A DNA stretch of 64,000 nt, taken from contig NZ_JALJRZ010000002.1 of NCBI RefSeq assembly GCF_024519435.1, positions 186,001-250,000 of the forward strand. The letters are read 5' to 3'. Made by a program: the position numbers and the translations under genes. Shown here piece after piece: positions 8,495 through 17,235 of this stretch. This DNA is from Terrabacter sp. Ter38 (GTDB lineage Bacteria; Actinomycetota; Actinomycetes; Actinomycetales; Dermatophilaceae). The notes beneath the pieces are model-generated. The model ran no database searches. It was given only the letters and a program-made list of their open reading frames with translations, and was not told where the DNA came from. Position 1 is the stretch's first letter, and each line of letters begins with the position of its first letter.

Positions 8495-9324
8495 CACGGC
8501 CTCGGCAGGTCGAGCTGGAGGACGACGACGTCGCGCGTCGCCGGCAAGGGGTCGCGCACCGACATCGCACCCTTGACACCGTCCGCGCACACCTGCGCGT
8601 CACCCGACAGCTGCGGGCAGGTCAGGTTGAGCACTGCGTCACCCGAGGTGGTCACGACGACCGGCGTCGTCCCGGTCGACGTGAGCGGCATGATGGCGGC
8701 CAGGGCGCGCCCCGTCGTCGAGGGGATGCTGCGCACGGTCACCCCGGTGAGGACGTAGCGCAGCTCGACCTGGGAAGCCGGCTGCGCGAGGTCGACAGAC
8801 CGCCGCCTCGAGATGGGGCTGGCTCCGACGGAGACCGGCTGCCCGCCGATCGAGACCTGCACGTCGGTCGCCGCGGGGCGCGACGTCGCGAAGTCGGGGC
8901 CCGCCGCGCGCGCGTCCGGCGGGCGCAGCTCGAGGCGGGTGATGACGCCACCGAGGACGACCTGCTCATAGACCTCGAGCGTCCCGTCGGCGGACGGGGT
9001 CACCGACAGGTGCACACCCGTCTCGGTGATGCCGGGCCCCGTCGAGGCCGCGGACGGGCTGACGCGTGGCGACGTGGTCGGCCCGGACGAGGTGAGGGGC
9101 TGCCGTGAATTGGGCGCGACGCCAGAAGTCGTCGTCCCACCCCCACCCGCGGCGCCGGAGCCCGGTGTCTGCCCCACGTCCACGCCGAACGAGCCCGCAA
9201 CAGCAGACGCCTCGGGCGCTCGACCCCAGAGCCACACCGCTCCGCCGACGAGGGCGAGCGGAACCGCCACTCCAGCGACGTAACGGCGCAGGACGACCCT
9301 GCTCCTGTCGCGCTCGACCCCCAT
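8494..9324 (-). CDS. membrane-anchored Ser/Thr-rich extracytoplasmic protein, unknown function
   Basis: A 276-residue protein. Basic residues (RDRSRVVLRRY) precede one transmembrane segment (VAGVAVPLALVGGAVWLW), after which about 70 residues are Gly/Ser/Thr/Pro-rich, a cell-wall-spanning linker. The rest is beta-rich with two cysteines (LTCPQLSGDAQVCADG) that could form a disulfide outside the cell. I do not recognise a named domain. It is translationally coupled to the CopD-like gene and divergent from the DUF4397/sortase pair, so a role at the cell surface is likely. Confidence 0.75.
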   Translation of the reverse strand: MGVERDRSRVVLRRYVAGVAVPLALVGGAVWLWGRAPEASAVAGSFGVDVGQTPGSGAAGGGGTTTSGVAPNSRQPLTSSGPTTSPRVSPSAASTGPGITETGVHLSVTPSADGTLEVYEQVVLGGVITRLELRPPDARAAGPDFATSRPAATDVQVSIGGQPVSVGASPISRRRSVDLAQPASQVELRYVLTGVTVRSIPSTTGRALAAIMPLTSTGTTPVVVTTSGDAVLNLTCPQLSGDAQVCADGVKGAMSVRDPLPATRDVVVLQLDLPRP

Positions 9325-9466
9325 GCCTCAATCCCCTCTCCGGCCCAAGACTCGTCCCCACGAGAGCCGCCCCGATCCATCGAGTGTGGCCTATATTCGG
9401 TTCCCTGAGGTCGATCAGAAGGGGGTCTTCTGCGGCCGAGAGCTTTCACCTGGGGGGTGGAGTCAC

Positions 9467-10231
9467 ATGAACGCACGTCGTGCTGTCTCGTTCACCGCGG
9501 CCGTCGTGACGGCAGCCGGTCTCGCCACGTGGGCGAGTTCCGCGAGCGCCGCCGAGCCGGGGGCGACCGTCTTCGTCGTCCAGGGTCTGCCGGGACGCAC
9601 CGTCGACGTCGCCGTCGACGGCACCTCGGCAGCCCGTGGACTCGCGGGCGCGACCCTGTCCGAGGCCATCGGTCTCACGCCCGGCAGACATTCGATCTCG
9701 TTCTCCAGCAACGGATCCCACATCCTGTCGCGTTCGGTCGACGTCTCGTCCGGGTCGAGCACCGACGTCGTGCTGCACCTGCCGGTCGACCCGAAGGGGC
9801 CGCCGACCGTCACGGTCTACGACAACTCGACGGCGGCGATCCCGGCCGGCAAGGCGTCGCTGACGGTGGCCCACACGGCTGCGGTGCCACCGGCGGACGT
9901 ACGGGTCGAGGGCAAGGTCCTCTTCGCCAACATCGCGAACGGCGAGGCCCTCAACCTCGTCGTGCCGGGTGGCACCTACTCCGTCGACATCGTGCCCGCG
10001 GGCAAGTCCTCGCCGGTCGTGCTGGGGCCGCTCGACCTCCCGGTCAAGGCGGGCTCGCTCAACCGCGTCTTCGCCGTGGGCGACCCGTCGAGCTCGACGA
10101 TGCGAGCCGTCGTGCAGGTGCTACCGGCCGGGCAGACCGGCTCCGGCGCACCGGACCTCGTCGACACCGGCAGCGGTGGGCAGGCGGCCGACCTGGGCTC
10201 CCCGCCGTTCGGCGTCCTCCTCGCTCGGTGA
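9467..10231 (+). CDS. secreted DUF4397 domain protein
   Basis: A 254-residue protein with a Sec signal peptide (MNARRAVSFTAAVVTAAGLATW, cleavage near ASA-AEP). The mature part carries DUF4397 features: GATVFVVQGLPGRTVDVAVDG, then VTVYDNSTAAIPAGKASLTVAHTA, VRVEGKVLFANIANGEALNL and VPGGTYSVDI. The domain is an extracellular beta-sandwich. No LPxTG-like sorting signal or C-terminal anchor is visible. The stop overlaps the start of the sortase gene (GTGA), a pairing commonly seen for DUF4397 and class F sortases. A GGGGGGTGGAG stretch precedes the ATG. Confidence 0.87.
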   Translation: MNARRAVSFTAAVVTAAGLATWASSASAAEPGATVFVVQGLPGRTVDVAVDGTSAARGLAGATLSEAIGLTPGRHSISFSSNGSHILSRSVDVSSGSSTDVVLHLPVDPKGPPTVTVYDNSTAAIPAGKASLTVAHTAAVPPADVRVEGKVLFANIANGEALNLVVPGGTYSVDIVPAGKSSPVVLGPLDLPVKAGSLNRVFAVGDPSSSTMRAVVQVLPAGQTGSGAPDLVDTGSGGQAADLGSPPFGVLLAR

Positions 10232-10887
10232 CCGGTCGCCGTTCGTCGGCGGCGCGACTCCTGGTGGGGGGCGTCGCGGCACTCGCTCTCGCAGGCTGCG
10301 CGGCGTCGGCCGGTGCCGGCGAGTCGGCAGTGAGCGCCGTCGCGACGGACCGACCCTCGCCCCGCGCCCGGTCGACGACGGCTGGGCCCGTCACGCCGGC
10401 CCGGGTGGCCCGGACGGCCGCGAGCGAGCGGGTGCGGTTCCGACCCGAGCGCGTGTCGCTCCCGGACGGGGCGAGCGCCCCCGTCGACCCGGCCGCCACC
10501 GTCGGCGGGGTCCTCGCCGTGCCGGCCGATATCAGGCGCGTCGGCTGGTGGGACGGGAGCGCCTGGGTCGGCGACCCGTTCGGCTCCACCGTCGTGGCCG
10601 GCCACCTCGACGCGCCGGGCCAGGGCCTCGGCTTCTTCGAGCAGCTGACCGGGCTCCGGCGCGGTGACGTCGTCACCCTGACCGGTTCCGGGCACCGCGC
10701 GGCCTACCGGGTGACCGAGGTCGCGGCCATGCGCAAGTCATCCATCGACGCGACGAGCCCGGTCTTCGACCAGAGGGGCGAGCACCGACTCGTTCTCATG
10801 ACCTGCGCGGGCCATTTCGACCGCGCGACCCACAGCTACGACGAGAACCTCGTCGTCACCGCTGTCCCCGACGGGGCGGCCCACTGA
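10228..10887 (+). CDS. class F sortase
   Basis: A 219-residue protein starting at the GTG that overlaps the DUF4397 stop. The N-terminus is a lipoprotein-type signal (LVGGVAALALAGC), so it may be lipid-anchored as well as secreted. The sortase core has the catalytic His in VVAGHLD and the catalytic Cys in LVLMTCAGHFD; an Arg six residues after the Cys is the candidate third residue. GDVVTLTGSGHRAAYRV is the usual beta-hairpin. Class F enzymes are the least understood sortases; the substrate is unknown, and no candidate with a C-terminal sorting signal occurs in this window. Confidence 0.88.
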   Translation: MTGRRSSAARLLVGGVAALALAGCAASAGAGESAVSAVATDRPSPRARSTTAGPVTPARVARTAASERVRFRPERVSLPDGASAPVDPAATVGGVLAVPADIRRVGWWDGSAWVGDPFGSTVVAGHLDAPGQGLGFFEQLTGLRRGDVVTLTGSGHRAAYRVTEVAAMRKSSIDATSPVFDQRGEHRLVLMTCAGHFDRATHSYDENLVVTAVPDGAAH

Positions 10888-10956
10888 GCAGCGCCGCCCC
10901 GCTGAGCAGCTGCCGGCTGACCAGCAGCCCACCGATCTGCGGCACGGCGACCCGGG

Positions 10957-12354
10957 TCAGGCCCCGTAGACCGTGCGGCCCGCGACGGAGTCCTTGTCGA
11001 TGCGTCGCGTCAGGTGCAAGCCCTCGAGCACGAACTCGACGGCGGCAGCGACCTGTCCCGGTGTCGCGTCGTCACCGTGCCCGAGCCGGTCGAGCACCTT
11101 GGACAGGCCCGGCACCGGACCCACCTGCGCGAGAAGGTCGGCCCCCGGCACGAGCTCGCCGGTCTCCACGACGGCGCCCTCGGCGAAGAGGTTCGTGAAG
11201 CCGGTGAGGTCGAGGCCCGACAGGCGGGAGCGGTAGGTCTCGGCGACGGCGAGGCGCAGCAGGTGCGTCAGCACGTCGCGCTCCCGCCCCTCCTCCCCCA
11301 TCTCGAACTCGACCTTGCCCAGCAGGGTGGGCACGACGGTGGGGACGTCGCAGACGCGCGCGACGGCATACGCCTCCCCGGAACGGGCGGCGCGGCGCAG
11401 TGCGGAGCCGGCCACGCCCTCGGCCCCCGCGATGGCGAACCGCGCCGAGACGCCGGAACGCTGGTCGACGGCCGAGGACTCGCGCAGCCCGCGGGTGAAG
11501 CGAGCGACGACCTCGAGGAGGTGCTCGGGCACGTCGGCGACGAGCGCTGACTCCTGCGCGATGAGGGCGACCTCGTCGCTGACCTCGGTCGGGTAGTGGG
11601 TGCGGATCTCGGCGCCGAAGCGGTCCTTGAGCGGCGTGATGATGCGGCCGCGGTTCGTGTAGTCCTCGGGGTTGGCCGTCGCGACGAGGAGGATGTCGAG
11701 GGGCAGCCGGAGCGAGTAGCCGCGGATCTGGATGTCGCGCTCCTCGAGCACGTTGAAGAGGGCGACCTGGATGCGCTCGGCGAGGTCGGGCAGCTCGTTG
11801 AGGCCGAAGATGCCACGGTTGCTGCGCGGCACGAGGCCGTAGTGCACCGTCTCGGGGTCGCCGAGCGTGCGGCCCTGCGCGACCTTGACGGGGTCGACGT
11901 CGCCGACGAGGTCACCGACGCTCGTGTCGGGCGTCGCGAGCTTTTCGGTGTAGCGCTCGCTGCGGTGGCGCCATGTGACGGGCAGGTCGTCGCCGAGCTC
12001 GGCAGCGAGCCGGCGGCAGCGGGTGCACGACGGCGCGTGCGGGTCGTCGCCGATCTCGCACCCCTCGACGACGGGGCTCCACTCGTCGAGCAGGCCCGAG
12101 AGCGTGCGCATGAGGCGCGTCTTGCCCTGTCCGCGCTCGCCGAGCAGGACGAGGTCGTGGCCCGCGAGCAGCGCCGTCTCGAGCTCGGGCAGGACGGTCT
12201 CCTCGAAGCCGACCATGCCCGGGAACGCGTCCTCGCCCGCACGCAACCGGGCGAGGAGGTTCTCCCGGATCTCGCTCTTGACGCTGCGGTGGACGTGACC
12301 GGTGGCGCGCAGCTCGCCGAGGGTGGTGGCACGGCCGGTGTCGGGGTGGGTCAT
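10957..12354 (-). CDS. MoxR/Mg-chelatase-like AAA+ ATPase (sigma-54-interacting type)
   Basis: A 465-residue ATPase. Walker A is GERGQGKT at residues 72-79; RGIFGLNELPDL carries the Walker-B-region acidic residue, and the sensor stretch is ILLVATANPEDYTNRGRI. Between Walker A and the core is a cysteine set (C99, C110, C113) that could bind metal. The protein belongs to the group that works with VWA-domain proteins as chaperone-like assembly machines; its likely partner is the VWA gene at 5548-7539. Here they are separated by four genes. It is convergent with the sortase gene. Confidence 0.87.
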   Translation of the reverse strand: MTHPDTGRATTLGELRATGHVHRSVKSEIRENLLARLRAGEDAFPGMVGFEETVLPELETALLAGHDLVLLGERGQGKTRLMRTLSGLLDEWSPVVEGCEIGDDPHAPSCTRCRRLAAELGDDLPVTWRHRSERYTEKLATPDTSVGDLVGDVDPVKVAQGRTLGDPETVHYGLVPRSNRGIFGLNELPDLAERIQVALFNVLEERDIQIRGYSLRLPLDILLVATANPEDYTNRGRIITPLKDRFGAEIRTHYPTEVSDEVALIAQESALVADVPEHLLEVVARFTRGLRESSAVDQRSGVSARFAIAGAEGVAGSALRRAARSGEAYAVARVCDVPTVVPTLLGKVEFEMGEEGRERDVLTHLLRLAVAETYRSRLSGLDLTGFTNLFAEGAVVETGELVPGADLLAQVGPVPGLSKVLDRLGHGDDATPGQVAAAVEFVLEGLHLTRRIDKDSVAGRTVYGA

Positions 12355-12400
12355 TGCTTCACGCTACGTCCGACTCCCGACCCTGTCGAAGGGTGTCGAA

Positions 12401-12421
12401 GCCCCGTGGACCTGACGGGGC
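12401..12421 (-). terminator. hairpin downstream of gnd
   Basis: GCCCCGT and ACGGGGC form a perfect 7-bp stem with a 7-base loop directly after the gnd stop codon on the minus strand. No T-run. Confidence 0.45.
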
Positions 12422-12422
12422 G

Positions 12423-13877
12423 TCAGCCGGCGGTCAGGGACTCTGCGCGGTCTCCGCCCCAGTCGGTGTGGAAGGTGCCCTCGCGGTCGACGCGTGTGTA
12501 CGTGTGCGCGCCGAAGTTGTCGCGCAGGGCCTGGATGAGCGCAGCCGGCAGCCGGTCGCGGCGGAGGGCGTCGAAGTAGGCGAGCGACGACGCGAAGGCG
12601 GGTGCCGGGACGCCCCGCTCCGCCGACACGGCGACGACGCGGCGCCAGGCCTGCACCCCGTCGTCGATGGCGGCGGCGAACCACGGCGCGGTCAGCAGCG
12701 ACTCGAGGTCGGGCTCGGCGGCATACGCCTCCTTGATGCGGTCGAGGAAGCGGGCGCGGATGATGCAGCCACCGCGCCAGATCGTCGCGACCTCACCGAG
12801 GTCGAGGTCCCAGCCGTGCTCCCGCGAACCGGCCGCGAGCTGGTCGAAGCCCTGGGCGTAGGCGACGATCTTCGAGGCGTAGAGGGCGGCGCGGACGTCG
12901 TCGACGAAGGCGTCGCGCTCGACGTCGCGCTGCGTGGCGGGGTCGAGGTCGGCGAGGTCCGAGAACGTCTCGCGCACCGCGGCGCGCTGGCTCGTGTGGC
13001 CCGACAGGCTGCGCGCGAAGGTGGCCTCCGCGATGCCCGTGACGGGGATGCCGAGGTCGAGAGCGCTCTGGACCGTCCAGCGGCCGGTGCCCTTCTGCTC
13101 GGCCGCGTCACCGACGACGTCGACGAACGGCTTGCCCGTCGAGGCGTCGGTGTGGGCGAGCACGTCGGCGGTCATCTCGATGAGGAAGGACTCGAGGTCA
13201 CCCTCGTTCCACTCGCGGAAGACGTCGGCGATCTCGGCGGGCTCGAGCCCGAGGACGCTGCGCAGCAGGTCGAAGGACTCGGCGATGAGCTGCATGTCGG
13301 CGTACTCGATGCCGTTGTGGACCATCTTGACGAAGTGGCCGGCGGCGTCGGGGCCGAGGTGCGCGGCGCACGGCGTCCCGTCGACCTGCGCGGCGATCGA
13401 CTCGACGACCGGGGCCAGGCGCTCGTAGGCGTGGTCGGACCCGCCGACCATGATCGAGGGACCGTTGAGCGCGCCCTCCTCGCCGCCGGAGACGCCCATG
13501 CCGACGAAGTGGATCCCCTGGTCGGAGAGAGCCTTCTCCCGGCGGAGCGTGTCGGCGAAGTGGGCGTTGCCGGCATCGACGACGATGTCGCCCTCGTCGA
13601 GCAGCGGCACGAGCTCGTCGATGACGGCGTCGGTGGGGGCCCCCGCCTTGACCATGACGATGATGGCCCGCGGCTTCTGGATCGCGGCCACGAAGTCCGA
13701 GGCCGTCTCGGCGCCGACGAAGTCGCCCTCGTCGCCGAACTGCTCGAGCAGGCTCGTCATCCGCGAGGTCGTGCGGTTGTGGACCGCCACCGTGTGGCCG
13801 TGCCGGGCGATGTTGCGGGCGAGGTTGCGACCCATCGTCGCGAGGCCGGTGACGCCGATCGTTGCGCGTGTCTCCAT
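12423..13877 (-). CDS. gnd: 6-phosphogluconate dehydrogenase, NADP-dependent decarboxylating
   Basis: Full-length at 484 residues. It converts 6-phosphogluconate to ribulose-5-phosphate and CO2 in the oxidative pentose phosphate pathway. The Rossmann loop GVTGLATMGRN, the coenzyme-contact HNRTTSR, the substrate motif GVSGGEEGALNGPSIM, and the catalytic KMVHNGIEY are all present, as is the C-terminal all-helical domain (WRGGCIIRARFL; FHTDWGG). The first motif reads GVTGLATMG rather than the usual GLAVMG, a mild variation. The start ATG at 13877 is fixed by the family N-terminus. It is divergent from the DUF429 gene, 90 bases away. Confidence 0.97.
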   Translation of the reverse strand: METRATIGVTGLATMGRNLARNIARHGHTVAVHNRTTSRMTSLLEQFGDEGDFVGAETASDFVAAIQKPRAIIVMVKAGAPTDAVIDELVPLLDEGDIVVDAGNAHFADTLRREKALSDQGIHFVGMGVSGGEEGALNGPSIMVGGSDHAYERLAPVVESIAAQVDGTPCAAHLGPDAAGHFVKMVHNGIEYADMQLIAESFDLLRSVLGLEPAEIADVFREWNEGDLESFLIEMTADVLAHTDASTGKPFVDVVGDAAEQKGTGRWTVQSALDLGIPVTGIAEATFARSLSGHTSQRAAVRETFSDLADLDPATQRDVERDAFVDDVRAALYASKIVAYAQGFDQLAAGSREHGWDLDLGEVATIWRGGCIIRARFLDRIKEAYAAEPDLESLLTAPWFAAAIDDGVQAWRRVVAVSAERGVPAPAFASSLAYFDALRRDRLPAALIQALRDNFGAHTYTRVDREGTFHTDWGGDRAESLTAG

Positions 13878-13967
13878 GCGAGCGGCAACCTCCGACGCGG
13901 CCGGTCCATTCCGAGGTGTCCACCCACCGGTCCCGACGCACCGCCGCCGATGGGGTTGAGTGGGGCG

Positions 13968-14852
13968 ATGGAGACGGATGCGCAGCGGATCCGCGGTCTC
14001 GCCGACGGACTGACGACCGCCCTGGCCGGGCCGGTCGCCAGCAGCGGCGAGATCAGGACCGCCCTCGAGGAGAGTGTCGCGGCGCTGCGCCGGCTCGCCG
14101 ACGTCGTCGAGCAGCACTCGGCGGCCGCCGCGACGTCCGGGCGCCCCGCTCCGGTCGAGGTCGTCGCGCCCGTGCTCGGTGTCGACGGGTGCACCGCCGG
14201 CTGGGTGGGCGCGCTGCTCGAGCCCGGCGCCCCCCGTCCGCGCATCCTCGTCGCTCCGACGATCGCCGAGCTCGTCGCCATGGTGCGCGAGTCGACCGGC
14301 ATCCGTGTCGTCGGCGTCGACATCCCGATCGGCTTGCCGGACAGCACGATCCGCCAGGCCGACGTTCTCGCACGCAAGGCTCTGCCCCGCAAGGCGTCGT
14401 CGATCTTCTCGACGCTGACCCGGGCCGCCTACGGGGCGGCCACGCGCCCCGAGGCCGACGCCGTGAACCGCGACCTCGTCGGCCAGGGCGTCGGCGCCCA
14501 GGCGTTCGCCCTGCGCGACAAGATCGTCGAGGTCGACGCGTGGCTGCGCACGCGCCCCACCGTGACGGTGCTCGAGATCCATCCGGAGGTGTCCTTCGCG
14601 ACGATGTCAGGCGCGCCGATCCTCGCGAGCAAGAAGACCGACGACGGACGCGACCAGCGGCTCGCAGCGCTCGCGGCCGCGGGCATCGCGCGCCCGTCCG
14701 TGCTCCGGGGTCAGGGGTATGCCGCGGACGACGTCCTCGACGCCTGTGCGGTCGCGTGGTCGGCCGCCCGCCATGCCGCGGGTCTGGCCCGCTCGATGCC
14801 CGACCCACCCGAGGTCTTCTCCGACGGCATCCCGGCCGCCATCTGGGCCTGA
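13968..14852 (+). CDS. DUF429 domain protein
   Basis: A 294-residue protein. Residues 1-55 are a helical N-terminal extension; the DUF429 domain follows with VLGVDGCTAGWVGALL, VVGVDIPIGLPD, ARKALPRKASSIFSTLTR and EIHPEVSFATMSG, then DDVLDACAVAWSA. The conserved Asp residues in VDGC, VDIPIG and DDVLDA resemble an RNase-H-like active site, and the family is suspected to be a nuclease, but no reaction is established. No operon partner. Confidence 0.87.
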   Translation: METDAQRIRGLADGLTTALAGPVASSGEIRTALEESVAALRRLADVVEQHSAAAATSGRPAPVEVVAPVLGVDGCTAGWVGALLEPGAPRPRILVAPTIAELVAMVRESTGIRVVGVDIPIGLPDSTIRQADVLARKALPRKASSIFSTLTRAAYGAATRPEADAVNRDLVGQGVGAQAFALRDKIVEVDAWLRTRPTVTVLEIHPEVSFATMSGAPILASKKTDDGRDQRLAALAAAGIARPSVLRGQGYAADDVLDACAVAWSAARHAAGLARSMPDPPEVFSDGIPAAIWA

Positions 14853-14998
14853 GCACGGCCCGCGCACAGCGATGCCCGACCATGGGCCATGCGGATCACC
14901 CTCGATGACCTCACCGGCCCGGCCGCTGTGTGCAGTAAGCGGCGTCAGGGCCCCGGCCGCTGCACACGGCACCACGACGCGACCGAGGCCCGCGGGGC

Positions 14999-16135
14999 TC
15001 AGCCGGTGACGGCGACCCGGAGGGCTCCGGCGGTCGCGTCCCAGCCGGGCTGGGTCGGGTGGACGAACTCGGCGACGTCACGGCCCGGCGTGCCGACGGG
15101 CACGAGCCACGCCTTCGAGTTGTCGGCGACGACGTGCGGGTCGAGACCGTGGACGCGGCCGCCCCAGGCCGCCTTGACGGTGTCGACGAAGTGGTACTGC
15201 GTCGTCGCGTCCTCCGCGTCGAGCTCGGCGATGCCGCGCGACTGCAGGCCGTCGCCGAGGCGCTGGAGGTCGTTGAGCGCCGTGCCGGCGTCGTACACCG
15301 GGGCGACCTCGGGGATGCCGTAGCTCTCGGTGTCGATGAGGAACGGGTAGCTGAGCAGGTAGACCTGCGCGTGCCCACCGGACCGGGCGACGACGGCACG
15401 CAGGGCCGCCTTGGTGCGGTCGACCATCTCGGGCGCCTTGGCCGTCGCCGCGTCCAGTGCCTGCTTGCAGCTCGACGGGTCGCGGAGGGTCAGGCAGTCG
15501 ACGACGATCGTCGAGAAGCCGATGTCGTTGCCGCCGACGGTGACGAAGACGTAGTCGGTGTCGGGCGTGATCGCGTCGATCTGCGGCCGGGCGACGAGCT
15601 GGCACGAGACGGTACCGGTGTAGAGCCCGCCCACGCCGACTCCGGCGACGAAGGTGTAGCGGTAGGAGAAGTCGGGCTGGGACGGGACGCCGCAGAGTCG
15701 CTCGTTCTGCGCCCGGCGCAGCCACTCGGCCTTCTGCTCGGGGTAGCGGGCCGGGTCGATCGAGTACGTCGCGCTCTTCGTGGACGGGTCGCCGAGCTCG
15801 CGCGGCTCGAGGATGTCGGCGACGACCCCACCGCTGCACGCGACGTCGGTGTAGCTCGCGCCGATCGAGGCCGCGACCTGCGAGCCGTAGTTGTCGGGCG
15901 AGCGGTAGCAGCTGCGCTCCTCGTAGCTGCCCGTGCCGTTGCCGGCCGAGTAGGAGTCGCCCAGCTGGACGACGTGCGGCGCAGCGGTCGAGGCGGACGG
16001 GGCAGCGGCGGACGGGGCGGCCGCGGCTGACGGAGCGGTGGCCGCGCCGGCGGTGAGTGCTGCGGCCGTGGCGAGCGCCGCGACGAGGGCTGCGGCGGGG
16101 CGGGCAGGGCGGCCGGTGGGTGCGGAACGGGGCAC
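14999..16135 (-). CDS. secreted SGNH/GDSL-family esterase or lipase
   Basis: A 378-residue protein starting at GTG 16135, which AAGGAG precedes at seven bases. The signal peptide (ARPAAALVAALATAAALTAGA) is followed by an Ala/Ser-rich spacer. SGNH blocks are complete: block I LGDSYSAGNG with the nucleophilic Ser, a Gly in ACSGG, block III VGGNDIGF, and block V VHPTQPGW with the catalytic His. Several cysteines (RSCYRS, VACSGG, RLCGV, VSCQL, DCLT, SSCK) suggest disulfides outside the cell, as in Streptomyces SGNH lipases. The substrate is not predictable. Confidence 0.9.
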   Translation of the reverse strand: MPRSAPTGRPARPAAALVAALATAAALTAGAATAPSAAAAPSAAAPSASTAAPHVVQLGDSYSAGNGTGSYEERSCYRSPDNYGSQVAASIGASYTDVACSGGVVADILEPRELGDPSTKSATYSIDPARYPEQKAEWLRRAQNERLCGVPSQPDFSYRYTFVAGVGVGGLYTGTVSCQLVARPQIDAITPDTDYVFVTVGGNDIGFSTIVVDCLTLRDPSSCKQALDAATAKAPEMVDRTKAALRAVVARSGGHAQVYLLSYPFLIDTESYGIPEVAPVYDAGTALNDLQRLGDGLQSRGIAELDAEDATTQYHFVDTVKAAWGGRVHGLDPHVVADNSKAWLVPVGTPGRDVAEFVHPTQPGWDATAGALRVAVTG

Positions 16136-16230
16136 GGCGGGACTCCTTCGTCCGGTGTCGGTCTCCGAGGAGAACGACACCGACACGACGGAGGTCACGC
16201 GGGCGCCGCGTGGCCGCCACCGCACGCGGC

Positions 16231-16270
16231 GGAGGTATGCCGTCACGGACGTGCGTGACGGCATACCTCC
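16231..16270 (-). terminator. 17-bp perfect hairpin between the SDR and GDSL genes
   Basis: The arms 16231-16247 and 16254-16270 are perfectly complementary around the loop GACGTG, and each arm contains the recurring heptamer GTATGCC/GGCATAC. It lies just past the stop of the SDR gene (minus strand), so a termination or mRNA-protecting role is likely. No T-run follows. Confidence 0.75.
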
Positions 16271-16287
16271 TCTGGTCGTGGCGGGGG

Positions 16288-17112
16288 TCAGCCCTGCGCG
16301 AGCTGGGACACGTCGTCCCACTTCTCCCACGTCTCGATCCGCGAGGCGTAGTCCGCCTTGGCGATCGAGAGCGGGGCCGCGCCGAAGAAGACGCGCAGCG
16401 GCGGCTCGTCGGCGTCGACGATCCTGAGCACCGCGGCGGCCGACGCCTTGGGGTCGCCGGGGCCCGACGTGTTGCGCGCCGCGCGCTCGCGGTGGGTGCG
16501 TTCGTGGATCTCGTCGTAGGTCGACGACGGCTCGGAGTGCTTGGCCGACGGGCCGGCCCAGTCGGTCGAGAAGCCTCCGGGCTCGATGAGCGTGACCGTG
16601 ATGCCGAAGGGCGCGACCTCTTGGGCGAGCGACTGGCTCAGACCCTCGAGCGCCCACTTGGACGCGTGGTAGGCGCCGACGATCGGGAACGCCGAGATGC
16701 CGCCGATGGAGCTGACCTGGATGATGTGCCCCGATCCCTGCTCGCGCATGATCGGCAGGGCGGCCTGCGTCACCCAGAGCGCCCCGAAGAAGTTCGTCTC
16801 GAGCTGGTCGCGGACGTCGGCCTCGCTCAGCTCCTCGACGAAGCCGAAGTGGCCGTAGCCGGCGTTGTTGACGACGACGTCGAGCCGGCCGAAGCGATCG
16901 TGCGCCTGCTGCACGGCGGCGAAGTCCGCGTCCCGTTCGGTGACGTCGAGGGCGATCGGCAGCAGCCGCTCGCCGTAGGTCTGGACGAGGTCGTCGAGGG
17001 TGGAGGTGTCGCGGGCGGTCGCGGCGACGTTGTCGCCTCGCTCGAGTGCGGCGATCGCCCACTCGCGACCGAACCCGCGCGACGTTCCGGTGATGAACCA
17101 CGTTTTCGTCAT
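16288..17112 (-). CDS. short-chain dehydrogenase/reductase
   Basis: A 274-residue classical SDR. The cofactor motif is ITGTSRGFG (TGxxxGxG), with NNAGYG as the adenine-ring-stabilising NNAG. Catalytic Ser lies in QVSSIGG and the Tyr-Lys pair in YHASKWAL; the preceding Asn is in LETNFFG. Arg and Asp positions (ATARDTSTL) suggest NADP(H). The substrate is unknown; family members act on alcohols, ketones and sugars. A strong hairpin follows the gene. Confidence 0.92.
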   Translation of the reverse strand: MTKTWFITGTSRGFGREWAIAALERGDNVAATARDTSTLDDLVQTYGERLLPIALDVTERDADFAAVQQAHDRFGRLDVVVNNAGYGHFGFVEELSEADVRDQLETNFFGALWVTQAALPIMREQGSGHIIQVSSIGGISAFPIVGAYHASKWALEGLSQSLAQEVAPFGITVTLIEPGGFSTDWAGPSAKHSEPSSTYDEIHERTHRERAARNTSGPGDPKASAAAVLRIVDADEPPLRVFFGAAPLSIAKADYASRIETWEKWDDVSQLAQG

Positions 17113-17175
17113 GCGCTCGACGCTATGACTTCGAGTGCACTCCAACGCAAGCCGGGCCGGTGCCAGGGACCCGCG

Positions 17176-17219
17176 TCGAGGTGATCGCGACACCGACCTG
17201 GCGCCCGCGATCACCTCGA
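17176..17219. repeat. dispersed 44-bp hairpin element, copy 1
   Basis: Arms TCGAGGTGATCGCG (17176-17189) and CGCGATCACCTCGA (17206-17219) pair perfectly around a 16-base loop starting ACACCG. A second copy of identical length is at 48796-48839, with the same arms, the same ACACCG, and a different remainder of the loop. Both copies lie between genes. Confidence 0.8.
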
Positions 17220-17235
17220 ACCGGCACGGCCAGGC

